A stretch of 64,000 nt of DNA, taken from the NCBI GenBank assembly GCA_963765285.1, contig CAVXVR010000003.1, positions 682,001-746,000 of the forward strand. The letters run 5' to 3'. Shown piece after piece: positions 8,340 to 15,949 of the stretch (positions are counted from its first letter, which is position 1; every line of letters starts with the position of its first letter). This DNA comes from CAVWZH01 sp963765285 (GTDB lineage: Bacteria > Acidobacteriota > Terriglobia > Terriglobales > Acidobacteriaceae). The notes below the pieces were generated by a model. The model worked only from the letters and a program-made list of their open reading frames with translations, was not told the origin of the DNA and did not search any database. A program made the translations under genes and the position numbers.

Positions 8340-10409
8340 TTACTGTCCCGCGGCTTTGTTATCCGCCGAAGCAGCTGCGAACTCTTCCCCGAGCCAGCGC
8401 TGAAAGGCCACCAGATTCTGCGGGCGGCCGAGGAAGTTCTTCACCAGATCATTCGCCGACATCGACCCGCCGGGTTCGAGAACGACACGGCGGTAGCGCA
8501 TCGGCGCCTCGCCAACCAGCAGATTGCTGGAGTTGAACTGCAAGAAGAAATCTTCGGCGATGACTTTGTCCCACAAGTATGTGTAGTAAGCCGAAGAATA
8601 TTCAGCCAGATGGCCGAAGGATGCCCACTCGTGAGTGTCGGGAAGCTGCTTGAATAGAGTGTAGCGACCCAGAGCCTCATGAGTCACGCTGTCGGGATTG
8701 GTGTCCAGTGGTTTTCCTTTGTATAAATCGTAGGAAATGGCGGTGTAAGCGGTCTGGCCGGATGCCCAGCCTCCGCGGCCGAACGCCGAAGCCCGATTCA
8801 TGCGGGCCACGAGTTCTGCGGGAATGGGCTCGCCGGTTTTGTAATTGTGGGCAAAGGAGGCGAGCACTTCGGGGCTGCGCATCCATTCTTCGAGCATCTG
8901 CGACGGCGCTTCGCCGAAGTCCGCCTCCATGGTGATGCCGCTGATCCCTGCGTATTGTTGCTGGCCACCCAGAATCCAATGCATCAAGTGGCCGAACTCG
9001 TGGAAGAACGTGACCACGTCTCCGTATTCCATCAGGCCGGGGTCGCTGGCTGTGGGCGCCGCAAAATTGCATAACAGCGCAGCTTCCGGCAACTGCTTGC
9101 CGCGAATGCCATCGAGGACCGGCACCATCTCGGCGTGGGTGAATTTTCCCGGGCGGGGATGCATGTCGAGGTAAAAGCGACCAATCGTTTGGCCGCTGTC
9201 ATTGTCGATGACGTCCCAGGTTTCGACCGAGGGATCCCAGGCCGGAGCATTCGGCTCCTGCACGAACCTGACTTGAAATAGCTTGGACGCGGTGTGCAGA
9301 ATTCCCTGCTCTACGCGCGCATAGGGCAGATAAGGCCGCACGCTTTGCGAATCGAAGTCGTATTTCGATCGACGCACCTGCTCGCGCAGATAGCCTACTT
9401 CGTAGTCACTGACTTCTTTGGCTTCGGGATGGGTTTTCTGTTTCTCCGCCAGCAGCATGGAAAATTCGCGGGCGGTGGCGGGGCGAGCGGCGTCATCCAC
9501 CTGCTGGATGAAGTCCGCGATGTTCGAGCCCTTGGCGATCATTTTGTCGGCCGCGTTGTAGTCGGCCCAGGAGGCATAGCCGAGCGTGGTGGCGATGTCG
9601 TAGCGCGTCTGCCTCATGTTTTGCAGCACATCGGCGTTCTTGGGATAGGCACGGGTATCGAACGCCACTTCCATGCGGCGCCGAAGATCGTCACTCTTGG
9701 CAAACTTGAATACTGGGAAAGCGTCGGGATAGTTGGTGCTGATCGCGATTTTTCCATCTGCGCCGGGCTTGTGGCGATCGATGTAGTCTTGCGGCAGGCC
9801 ATCGAGTTGGGCGACGCTGGCGGCTTCGATAGTTTTCTGGTCGTCCGAGATGTTGCGCTCAAAGGTCGACTGTTCTTCGGTGAGCTGATCGTTGAGCTGC
9901 TTCAGGCGCGCCCGGGTTGCGTCGTCTTTATCCACACCGGCAAGGCGGAATTCCAGGAGCTGCCGCTTTACGTAATACCGGGTCGCGGCGTCAGCCTGGG
10001 AAACGTCGAGACTGGCCAAAGCCTGATAAACCTCGCGATTCAAGGACAACCCAGTGCTGACCGCGTTCGCTTTGCGGTACATTTCGGTGGCGTGATCGCG
10101 AAAGGCGGCGTCGGGGTGGACGGACTGCATCAGTCCGGCAAAGTAGCTGGCCGTATTGATCTGCCGGATCACGTCGTCATACGCCGCCAGCGTGTTCTCG
10201 ATGGTGCGTGGCCCCTTGAAAGCAGCGATGGCGTCGATGGAGCGTTGCGCCGCGGCGAGGCGGTCGTTCTCGATCTTGTCGAAGGCAGCGATATCCGGCT
10301 TCGCAGCCCAAACAGGCGGCTGGGAGGCAGGAATTGTCTGCGCCAAAAGCGGCGCAGCGGAAAACGCAGAAAGAAGAAATGCACTCAGGAGACGGTTGAA
10401 GGCAGGCAT
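8340..10409 (-). CDS. M3-family zinc metallopeptidase (oligopeptidase), exported
   Basis: The 689-residue protein carries the M3 (thimet oligopeptidase / peptidyl-dipeptidase) zinc motif FHEFGHLMHW, with the third ligand in the downstream EAPSQMLEEW helix. These enzymes cut short peptides. An N-terminal signal peptide (RLLSAFLLSAFSAAPLLAQ) suggests periplasmic action, unlike the cytoplasmic E. coli OpdA. Length and domain layout match the family, and the frame is intact. It is a stand-alone gene: the toxin-antitoxin promoter lies downstream and the transposase element upstream. Confidence 0.93.
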   Translation of the reverse strand: MPAFNRLLSAFLLSAFSAAPLLAQTIPASQPPVWAAKPDIAAFDKIENDRLAAAQRSIDAIAAFKGPRTIENTLAAYDDVIRQINTASYFAGLMQSVHPDAAFRDHATEMYRKANAVSTGLSLNREVYQALASLDVSQADAATRYYVKRQLLEFRLAGVDKDDATRARLKQLNDQLTEEQSTFERNISDDQKTIEAASVAQLDGLPQDYIDRHKPGADGKIAISTNYPDAFPVFKFAKSDDLRRRMEVAFDTRAYPKNADVLQNMRQTRYDIATTLGYASWADYNAADKMIAKGSNIADFIQQVDDAARPATAREFSMLLAEKQKTHPEAKEVSDYEVGYLREQVRRSKYDFDSQSVRPYLPYARVEQGILHTASKLFQVRFVQEPNAPAWDPSVETWDVIDNDSGQTIGRFYLDMHPRPGKFTHAEMVPVLDGIRGKQLPEAALLCNFAAPTASDPGLMEYGDVVTFFHEFGHLMHWILGGQQQYAGISGITMEADFGEAPSQMLEEWMRSPEVLASFAHNYKTGEPIPAELVARMNRASAFGRGGWASGQTAYTAISYDLYKGKPLDTNPDSVTHEALGRYTLFKQLPDTHEWASFGHLAEYSSAYYTYLWDKVIAEDFFLQFNSSNLLVGEAPMRYRRVVLEPGGSMSANDLVKNFLGRPQNLVAFQRWLGEEFAAASADNKAAGQ

Positions 10410-10586
10410 CGCAGTACCTCGGGTAGAACAGGGATTTTCTGGGCCGGATGACCAAAAGTCAAATCGGACGGCCAGTGGCTTCTGTAATTAGACTCGCGAA
10501 TGCTGATTGGGTAAGCCAGTTTTGGGGCTGGGCCTCCTGTCCACCGCCACGGGGGGCTGGCGCACCTTTACCTCTCTACAACTGAG

Positions 10587-10624
10587 GCTGCCCCACGCTT
10601 CGCGGTTTTCGAAGCGTGGGCACC
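10587..10624. repeat. REP palindrome, left copy
   Basis: A perfect 11-base stem, CCCACGCTTCG (10592-10602) and CGAAGCGTGGG (10610-10620), encloses a 7-base loop CGGTTTT. It is the reverse complement of the copy at 11261-11300 with one loop difference. Confidence 0.85.
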
Positions 10625-10637
10625 ACGGACGATGGTA

Positions 10638-11195
10638 TCAGGCGACCTCTCTTCGGTGCAGCTCAGCCTTAGGTTGCTCGTTGACGAGCACGGGGCCGCG
10701 CTCATCCTGTGCGTAGTGGAGAAAACTGCTCCACCGCCATTGCTCCGGTTCCAGCACCAGTCTGCGCTCCACTGGATTGCGGTGCATGTAGCGCAGTTTC
10801 TCCACTCGCTTCTTTTCCGTGAATACCACGAAGTCATAGAAGCGGGGCTGCCAGATATGCCCTTCCTCCATGGACGCGCTCCACAACGTACCTTGCCGGG
10901 GATCCACACAGGAGCGGAGCTTGTGCAGAAGGCGTCGCGCGAATCCTTGTTTGAGCGCCTGCATCATCACCGATGGATTGCTGCGCTCTGGTTCGCCAAT
11001 CAGCAGATGGATATGTTCGGGCATCACGACGTACCCCACGACCACAAAATGGTAGCGCCTTCGCACTTCCTCCAGCACCTTCAGGAACAGATCTCGATTC
11101 TTAGGGGTGCCCCGCAAAGCGTGGCGCCGGTGACAACTTGTGGTGATGAAGTGGAGATATCCGGCACCGTAATAGCGATGGGGACTGGGGGACAC
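10638..11195 (-). CDS. REP-associated tyrosine transposase (RAYT, Y1/HUH family)
   Basis: The 185-residue product has the IS200-like HUH signature PEHIHLLIG (His61 and His63) and the C-terminal YMHRNPVERRLV followed by WRWSSF that typifies RAYT proteins. Such enzymes cut and join single-stranded DNA at REP hairpins. The start is GTG at 11195 (MSPSPHRYYGAGYLHFITT). The frame is complete, so activity is possible. Inverted palindromes on both sides are its probable substrates; the same words were not found elsewhere in the window. Confidence 0.93.
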   Translation of the reverse strand: MSPSPHRYYGAGYLHFITTSCHRRHALRGTPKNRDLFLKVLEEVRRRYHFVVVGYVVMPEHIHLLIGEPERSNPSVMMQALKQGFARRLLHKLRSCVDPRQGTLWSASMEEGHIWQPRFYDFVVFTEKKRVEKLRYMHRNPVERRLVLEPEQWRWSSFLHYAQDERGPVLVNEQPKAELHRREVA

Positions 11196-11260
11196 TTGAG
11201 ATGCTTAGCATGGAAGGTAGTCCGCGGATGTGACGAATGAACATTGGCGTCGAGATTCGT

Positions 11261-11300
11261 GGTGCCCACGCTTCGAAAACCACGAAGCGTGGGGCAGCCT
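11261..11300. repeat. REP palindrome, right copy
   Basis: The stem CCCACGCTTCG (11265-11275) and CGAAGCGTGGG (11283-11293) encloses AAAACCA. It is inverted relative to the left copy. Confidence 0.85.
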
Positions 11301-11430
11301 TTGTCGGGTGATTCCGGGTAAGCCAGTTCCGGCCCGTGACTTACCAGTCACCCCTGCTTGGAAGATGCGTATTATCCGTGATATAAGGCCTTTAGCCGGA
11401 TTTGCCGGACTCCCAGGAGACCACGGCGGT

Positions 11431-11799
11431 ATGGAGCTGGCTTTCGCTCGCAGGAACGGCCAGGAACTAGGAGGGATTGTGTCCGACGCACGGACGGGGA
11501 AGCGTTTCCCCCTGGAATTACCGATCAAGATCCACAAGGAGTCGGAAAGCGGCGCGCACAGCGGGACCACGGAAAATCTCAGCGCTGCCGGAGTGTACAT
11601 CAAGGCTGACGCTGCTCTCGAGGTGGGCTCGAATGTGGAGTTCGAGATCACGCTGCCTCCAGAGGTCACCGGAGCTAAAGAACCCGTGGTGGTGCAGTGC
11701 CGGGGCCGCGTGGTGCGTACCGATGAATCCAAAGAGGGTTCGAAGGACGCGCGGGGTGTGGCCTGCGTGATTGATTCCTACGATTTCGTTCGCCGCTAA
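11431..11799 (+). CDS. PilZ-domain protein
   Basis: The frame is open from 11230, but that would start inside the transposon's right end, so the ATG at 11431 (MELAFARRNGQELGG) is chosen; CAGGAGACC lies upstream. The 122-residue product is a single PilZ domain, with GKRFPLELPI for the basic N-terminal signature and NLSAAGVYI for the D/NxSxxG motif. PilZ domains bind cyclic di-GMP, but the usual RxxxR is reduced here to ARTGKR, so ligand binding is uncertain. It is followed 20 bases later by a LuxR-type regulator on the same strand, suggesting an operon. Confidence 0.82.
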   Translation: MELAFARRNGQELGGIVSDARTGKRFPLELPIKIHKESESGAHSGTTENLSAAGVYIKADAALEVGSNVEFEITLPPEVTGAKEPVVVQCRGRVVRTDESKEGSKDARGVACVIDSYDFVRR

Positions 11800-11819
11800 G
11801 GGCGGGGAGCTGACGCAAA

Positions 11820-12494
11820 ATGCTGAAACTGATATTGGCCGATAATCAGGCCATCTTCCGCGCGGGAATCGCCAAAGTTCTGGCGGTCGAAGACGAAATG
11901 CGCATCGTGGCCCAGGCACAGACCCAGGAGCAGATGTTTATGGCCCTGGATAAGTTCCGGGCGGCGGTGCTGGTGGTGGCGGGCGGGTTCCACTCCGATT
12001 TCAACGCGGTGGTGGCGGCCGCCAACAAGGCCAAGACGCGCATCGTGGTGCTGGCTGACACTGGCGAAAGCGCGCAGCGCTACATGGGAGCCGGGTCGCA
12101 TGGCGTGGTCTATCGCAACGTGACCAGCGCCGCGCTGGTGGATTGCGTGCGCAAGGTGGCCCGGGGAGAAAATTGGGTGCAGGATATCGCCGTGCCCAGC
12201 GAACTCACCGAGAACGATATGGTCGGGCTGCGAGTGCGCGACCGGCTGACCGCGAAAGAGCTGCGCATCGTGGCGCTCATCGTTCAGGGATACAAGAACA
12301 AGGAAATCGCCTCGCAACTGGGCACGACCGAGCAGGTGATCAAGAATTATCTGCGCAATGTCTATGACAAGATCGGCGTGTCTGACCGGCTGGAATTGGC
12401 GCTGTTCACCATTCATCACCGCATTCTGAACGAGGCCGCGGCGGCTACGGCGGCGGCTTCTGTGCCGCAGCCGGGGGCTGGGGTTTCGTCGTAG
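11820..12494 (+). CDS. LuxR-type regulator with degenerate receiver domain
   Basis: The 224-residue protein has the NarL/FixJ layout. Residues 1-120 are receiver-like (LKLILADNQAIFRAGIAKVL) and residues about 145-205 are a LuxR helix-turn-helix (LTAKELRIVALIVQGYKNKEIASQLG in part). The phospho-acceptor position at the end of strand 3 reads VLVVAGG, with Ala54 where Asp is expected, and the conserved Lys is replaced (VVYRNV). It therefore probably does not respond to a histidine kinase in the normal way and may act constitutively or through ligand or partner binding. The C-terminus is an Ala-rich tail. It lies in a likely operon with the PilZ gene upstream. Confidence 0.88.
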   Translation: MLKLILADNQAIFRAGIAKVLAVEDEMRIVAQAQTQEQMFMALDKFRAAVLVVAGGFHSDFNAVVAAANKAKTRIVVLADTGESAQRYMGAGSHGVVYRNVTSAALVDCVRKVARGENWVQDIAVPSELTENDMVGLRVRDRLTAKELRIVALIVQGYKNKEIASQLGTTEQVIKNYLRNVYDKIGVSDRLELALFTIHHRILNEAAAATAAASVPQPGAGVSS

Positions 12495-12554
12495 GGTCCC
12501 GGGGTTTCGAGTTCTAGGGCTGGCCTATCTCTGTATCTCCATGGTGGATGGGGT

Positions 12555-12602
12555 GCCGCCTACGTAAAATCTAAGTCTTCGGCTGCCGACGTGGCGGCTT
12601 TT
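12555..12602 (+). terminator. Hairpin with T run downstream of the LuxR regulator
   Basis: GCCGCC(T)ACGT at 12555-12565 pairs with ACGTGGCGGC at 12589-12598, followed by TTTT. The loop is long (23 bases), so this could be an RNA structure of another kind. The rest of 12495-12834 shows no gene I can support. Confidence 0.4.
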
Positions 12603-12834
12603 GTCGTCCCATAAAGCCTATCCCTCCGATAGATTTTTTGCGTTGGACTTCTGGCGGCCTATAGCTCAGAGTATCAGCATGTTGTATCTGCGATGTAGCA
12701 GATCAGCAGCGAACTTCGTAGTTCCCGCGTAGTCGAAGTTGTTCACCAAGTTTTTTCCTGACCTCGTCGTCCTAACAAGAACCGGAGCCACCAAACGGCT
12801 TAGCCGCCGCGTGGAGTTCCCCACCCTTTCACAT

Positions 12835-12877
12835 AGGAGGTTAGGTTATGAAGTCTCTTCGCTGCTCTCTTCACTAG
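12835..12877 (+). promoter_or_regulatory. Strong ribosome binding site with a 9-codon frame
   Basis: AGGAGG at 12835-12840 is followed seven bases later by ATG at 12848. That frame encodes nine residues (MKSLRCSLH) and stops at 12875-12877. The secreted-protein frame runs over the same DNA in another register. This is either a start separated from its gene by a one-base deletion or, less likely, a leader peptide. Confidence 0.6.
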
Positions 12878-13293
12878 TCAAGACTCTGGCACTTTCGGTC
12901 GGGGTAGTCGCGTTACTCTCCGCCTTCGCCCCTGCCCAGGATTTCGTGGGTAAATTCACGTTGCCCTACGAAGCCTATTGGGGACAAACGCTTCTCACTC
13001 CGGGCGAGTATTCCTATTCGCTCGAGAGCACCGGCCCTTCGGCTAGGCTGCTGGTCCGCAAGGCCGCGGGGACTTCGGGCTTTGTGGTAATGGCCCGTTC
13101 GTGCTCGAACACTGAGCCCTCGTCAACCACTCAACTGGCGATCACGCAGCAAGGTGCGGAACGATTTATCTCGTCGTTGTATTTGGGAGAAGTCGGAGAG
13201 GTCTTGCACTTTGACATGACGGGTACGCCTGCCATAGTAGCGAAAGCCGACAGTCCCATGCGGGCTGCCGTCATGAGCGCTGCTGCTCACTAA
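12848..13293 (+). CDS. Small secreted protein, start region frameshifted
   Basis: The main frame is open from 12739 to 13293 and contains a clear signal peptide (LVKTLALSVGVVALLSAFAPAQ) followed by a beta-rich domain starting DFVGKFTLPYEAYWGQTLL. Similar short exported proteins of unknown function are common in Acidobacteriota (recalled, not searched). No ATG, GTG or TTG follows the AGGAGG at 12835 in this frame; the ATG it serves (12848) is in another frame and stops after nine codons. One missing base between 12850 and 12877 would join that ATG to the signal peptide, so I take 12848 as the true start of a frameshifted gene. A terminator follows the stop. Confidence 0.7.
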
Positions 13294-13310
13294 CGTCCGT
13301 CCACGCAGTT

Positions 13311-13345
13311 AAGGAGCAGGCCCTCCGGTTTGCTCCTTTTTATTT
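13311..13345 (+). terminator. Intrinsic terminator of the secreted-protein gene
   Basis: AAGGAGCA (13311-13318) pairs with TGCTCCTT (13331-13338) around a 12-base loop, with a run of T continuing to about 13345. Confidence 0.8.
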
Positions 13346-13366
13346 GTTGTTAAGTCGTGCTGCGGT

Positions 13367-14083
13367 TCAGTTGGTTCGCGAGTCGCGCTTCACTTCATCG
13401 CTGAGCACGACGGCCTGAGCGATTTCCTTCAGCGGCTTCCGCTTTTGGCGGCTCTGCCGCTGCAGCGCGAGATACGCCTGCTCTTCATTCATTCCCAGTT
13501 CGCGTTGCAAAATGCCTTTGGCTCGCTCCAAAAGTTTGCGCACTTCGAGCTGCTCTGCGAGATTGGTGTTTTCCATTTCCAGGCGCGCCATTTCGATCTC
13601 CGCTCCCACCAGAAATCCAACTGTGGAAATCAGGCGAATCTGTCTCCGGCTATAAGTATGAGGATTGCGGTGATGCAGATTGATCACACCCACGACCCGC
13701 CCGCGCGATAAGACGGGAACTGAAAGAAAGGCCTCGTAAGTATCTTCGGGCAGTTCGTGGAACACTTTGAAACGCGGGTCCTGAGAAGCGTGGTGCGACA
13801 CAGCGACGGGTTCGCGGTGTTCCGCAACCCAGCCGGTGATGCCCTCACCGACCGGAATTTTCAACCGGCCAACGACCTCCGCATGCGGCTCCTTGGAGGC
13901 GCGCAAGACGAGTTCAGCGTCTTCGAGTACGTAGATAAAACAGGAATCGCACTTAACCAGCGCGGAGGCAAATTCAACAATGTGGTCGAGAACTTTGTGT
14001 AGCGGATCTGCTGCAGCCATGCGGCTGCTTATTTCATGAAGAAAATCAACGTCATGGTCGTTGTAGGCCGAATTGAGATTCAT
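13367..14083 (-). CDS. GAF-ANTAR sensory antiterminator
   Basis: The 238-residue protein has a GAF sensor domain at residues about 20-165 (SCFIYVLEDAELVLRAS, VGEGITGWVAEHREPVAV) and a C-terminal ANTAR RNA-binding domain at about 180-235 (LLERAKGILQRELGMNEEQ, then AYLALQRQSRQKRKPL). ANTAR proteins bind paired hexaloop hairpins in nascent RNA and prevent termination. With a GAF rather than a receiver domain, a small ligand or redox signal is the likely input. A target RNA was not identified. It is a lone gene convergent with the secreted-protein gene; its promoter must lie in 14084-14200. Confidence 0.93.
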   Translation of the reverse strand: MNLNSAYNDHDVDFLHEISSRMAAADPLHKVLDHIVEFASALVKCDSCFIYVLEDAELVLRASKEPHAEVVGRLKIPVGEGITGWVAEHREPVAVSHHASQDPRFKVFHELPEDTYEAFLSVPVLSRGRVVGVINLHHRNPHTYSRRQIRLISTVGFLVGAEIEMARLEMENTNLAEQLEVRKLLERAKGILQRELGMNEEQAYLALQRQSRQKRKPLKEIAQAVVLSDEVKRDSRTN

Positions 14084-14199
14084 GTTCTAACGTAGCCAGC
14101 CCTCCATGCAGAGTCAAACAACAATTTTTGATGTTAACAATAGTGACTTTGCGTGCCAGATTTGGGAATAATTTGCATCCTCTTGCGGGGCAAGCAATA

Positions 14200-14225
14200 A
14201 AAAACGGAGGCTGTCGCCTCCGGTT
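14200..14225 (-). terminator. Intrinsic terminator of the P5C dehydrogenase gene
   Basis: Read on the minus strand, CGGAGGC-GACA-GCCTCCG (14222-14205) is followed by TTTTTTATT. It is a 7-base perfect stem with tetraloop and U-tract, 30 bases after the stop at 14252. Confidence 0.88.
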
Positions 14226-14251
14226 GTAGAGCCATTGTTAGGGTAAGAAAT

Positions 14252-15883
14252 CTAAGTCTTTTTTACTCCGATCGCTTTGCCCTGAGTGAAGAGATACAAA
14301 TAATCTGGGCCACCGGATTTCGAATCTGTGCCCGACATGTTGAATCCGCCGAAGGGATGACAGCCCACCGTGGCTCCGGTGCACTTGCGGTTGATGTAGA
14401 GATTGCCCACGTGGAAGTCGCAGATGGCGCGCTCGATTTTCTCTTTCGATTTGGTGTAGACCGCGCCGGTCAAGCCGAACTCGGTGTCGTTGGCGATTTC
14501 CAGGGCGTGATCGTAATTCTTCGACTTGATCACGGCCAGCACCGGCCCGAAAATCTCTTCCTGTTCGAGTTTGGATTTGGGGGCGATATCGGCAATCACG
14601 GTCGGCTGCAAGTAATAGCCGTCGCCCGCCACCCGCTCGCCACCGGTGATGACCCGGCCGTCTTTCTTGCCCTGCTCGATGTATCCGAGAATCGTTTTCA
14701 TCGAGCCTTCATTGATCACTGCGCCCATGTCGGCGTTCTCCGCGGGGTCGCCCAGTTTGATTTTCTCCACCCGCGGCTTGAGCTTTTCGAGGAACTTGTC
14801 GTAGATGCGTTCGTCGACAATCGCACGTGAGCAGGCCGAGCACTTCTGTCCCTGAAAGCCGAAAGCGGAAGAAGCCACGCCTTCGACTGCCGAATCGAGG
14901 TCTGCGTCGGCATCGACGATGATGGCATCTTTGCCGCCCATTTCGAGGATGGTGCGTTTAATCCAAATCTGTCCTGGGCCATGCTCCGCAGCGCGCTTGT
15001 TGATGTCGAGTCCCACTTCGCGGGAACCGGTGAAGGCGATGTAGCGAGTCTTAGGATGCGCAACCACGGCATTTCCGAAAGTCGCGCCCGCTCCTGGGCA
15101 GAAATTCACTACGCCTTCCGGCACGCCGCATTCTTCGAGAAGCTCAACGAATTTGGCAGCGATGGTGGGCGAATCGCTCGACGGCTTCAGAATGACCGTG
15201 TTGCCGCTAACGATCGAAGCCAGCGTCATGCCCGCCATGATCGCGCAGGGGAAATTCCACGGCGGAATCACTGCGCCTACGCCTAGAGGGATGTAATGCA
15301 GCGTGTCGCGCTCCCCCGCCATCTGCACTGGAAGTTCCGTCTTGGCCAGGCGCAGCGCTTCGCGCGCGTAATATTCGCAGAAGTCGATGGTCTCGGCGAT
15401 ATCGGCGTCCGCTTCAGCCCAGTTCTTGCTCACTTCAAACACTAGCCAGGCGCAGTACTCGAACTTGCGCTCGCGCATCACATCGCCCACGCGGAACAGC
15501 AGGCTGGCGCGTTCTTCCACCGAAGTCTGGCTCCAGGTGCGAAACGCCGCGAGGGCGGCCTGCATGGCCGGTTCGACGTGTTCTTTTCCAGCCTTCTGAT
15601 GCAGGCCCACCACTTGCGAAGGCTTCGCCGGATTGATGGACTTGATCTTGTCGGCAGTCTTTACCCGCTTGCCCCCGATAATCAGGTCATACTCGCGTCC
15701 CAACTGGCCGCGGACCTTCTCGATGGCCGCCCGCATCTTGCGGGCATTTTCTTCCTTCGTAAAGTCCGTTAACGGTTCGTTGGCAAATGGGCCTTCATGC
15801 AGGCGAATCTGCGGGGCGAGCTGGGGCTTCAAGTGTTGCCATGATTGCACCTCGAAAAGATCAGATAGAGAGACAGACAACAA
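14252..15883 (-). CDS. pruA: L-glutamate gamma-semialdehyde (1-pyrroline-5-carboxylate) dehydrogenase
   Basis: This is the NAD-dependent aldehyde dehydrogenase that finishes proline catabolism by oxidising glutamate semialdehyde to glutamate. It has the P5C dehydrogenase N-terminus (EGPFANEPLTDFTKEENARK), the catalytic Glu in TILEMGGKD and the nucleophilic Cys in GQKCSACSR. No proline dehydrogenase domain is fused. The frame can only start at a TTG (15883) or an internal GTG. A better start is the ATG at 15842, preceded five bases away by GAGGTG, but that frame is shifted. Removing one C from the run at 15813-15816 joins MATLEAPARP to QIRLHEGPFANEP, so the start region probably carries a one-base insertion. 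A good terminator lies downstream. Confidence 0.92.
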   Translation of the reverse strand: MLSVSLSDLFEVQSWQHLKPQLAPQIRLHEGPFANEPLTDFTKEENARKMRAAIEKVRGQLGREYDLIIGGKRVKTADKIKSINPAKPSQVVGLHQKAGKEHVEPAMQAALAAFRTWSQTSVEERASLLFRVGDVMRERKFEYCAWLVFEVSKNWAEADADIAETIDFCEYYAREALRLAKTELPVQMAGERDTLHYIPLGVGAVIPPWNFPCAIMAGMTLASIVSGNTVILKPSSDSPTIAAKFVELLEECGVPEGVVNFCPGAGATFGNAVVAHPKTRYIAFTGSREVGLDINKRAAEHGPGQIWIKRTILEMGGKDAIIVDADADLDSAVEGVASSAFGFQGQKCSACSRAIVDERIYDKFLEKLKPRVEKIKLGDPAENADMGAVINEGSMKTILGYIEQGKKDGRVITGGERVAGDGYYLQPTVIADIAPKSKLEQEEIFGPVLAVIKSKNYDHALEIANDTEFGLTGAVYTKSKEKIERAICDFHVGNLYINRKCTGATVGCHPFGGFNMSGTDSKSGGPDYLYLFTQGKAIGVKKT

Positions 15884-15949
15884 AGCATAATTCTAGCACC
15901 GTAAAAGGCGCCGACTCTGTATTGGATGACGCGAAGCCGGCGGCCGCTT

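Larger units (their letters stand above)
10504..11328. mobile_element. REP-associated transposase unit (REPtron-like)
   Basis: A RAYT-type transposase gene (10638-11195) lies between two inverted copies of the same palindrome (10587-10624 and 11261-11300). Outside these is a direct repeat of about 18-20 bases (TGATT(CC)GGGTAAGCCAGTT at 10504-10521 and 11309-11328). The symmetrical arrangement marks a self-contained single-copy mobile or domesticated unit. Whether the direct repeats are target-site copies or part of the element cannot be told from this window alone. Confidence 0.8.

Noticed and set aside
9294..10451. Long plus-strand open frame (385 codons) opposite the M3 peptidase
   Set aside because: It is the antisense of a clearly coding zinc peptidase, has no family features, and such shadows are common in high-GC DNA.
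13367..14251. Search for an ANTAR target (paired hexaloop hairpins) near the GAF-ANTAR gene
   Set aside because: The only clear hairpin is an ordinary terminator of the pruA gene; no paired hexaloops with the A1/G4 pattern were found.
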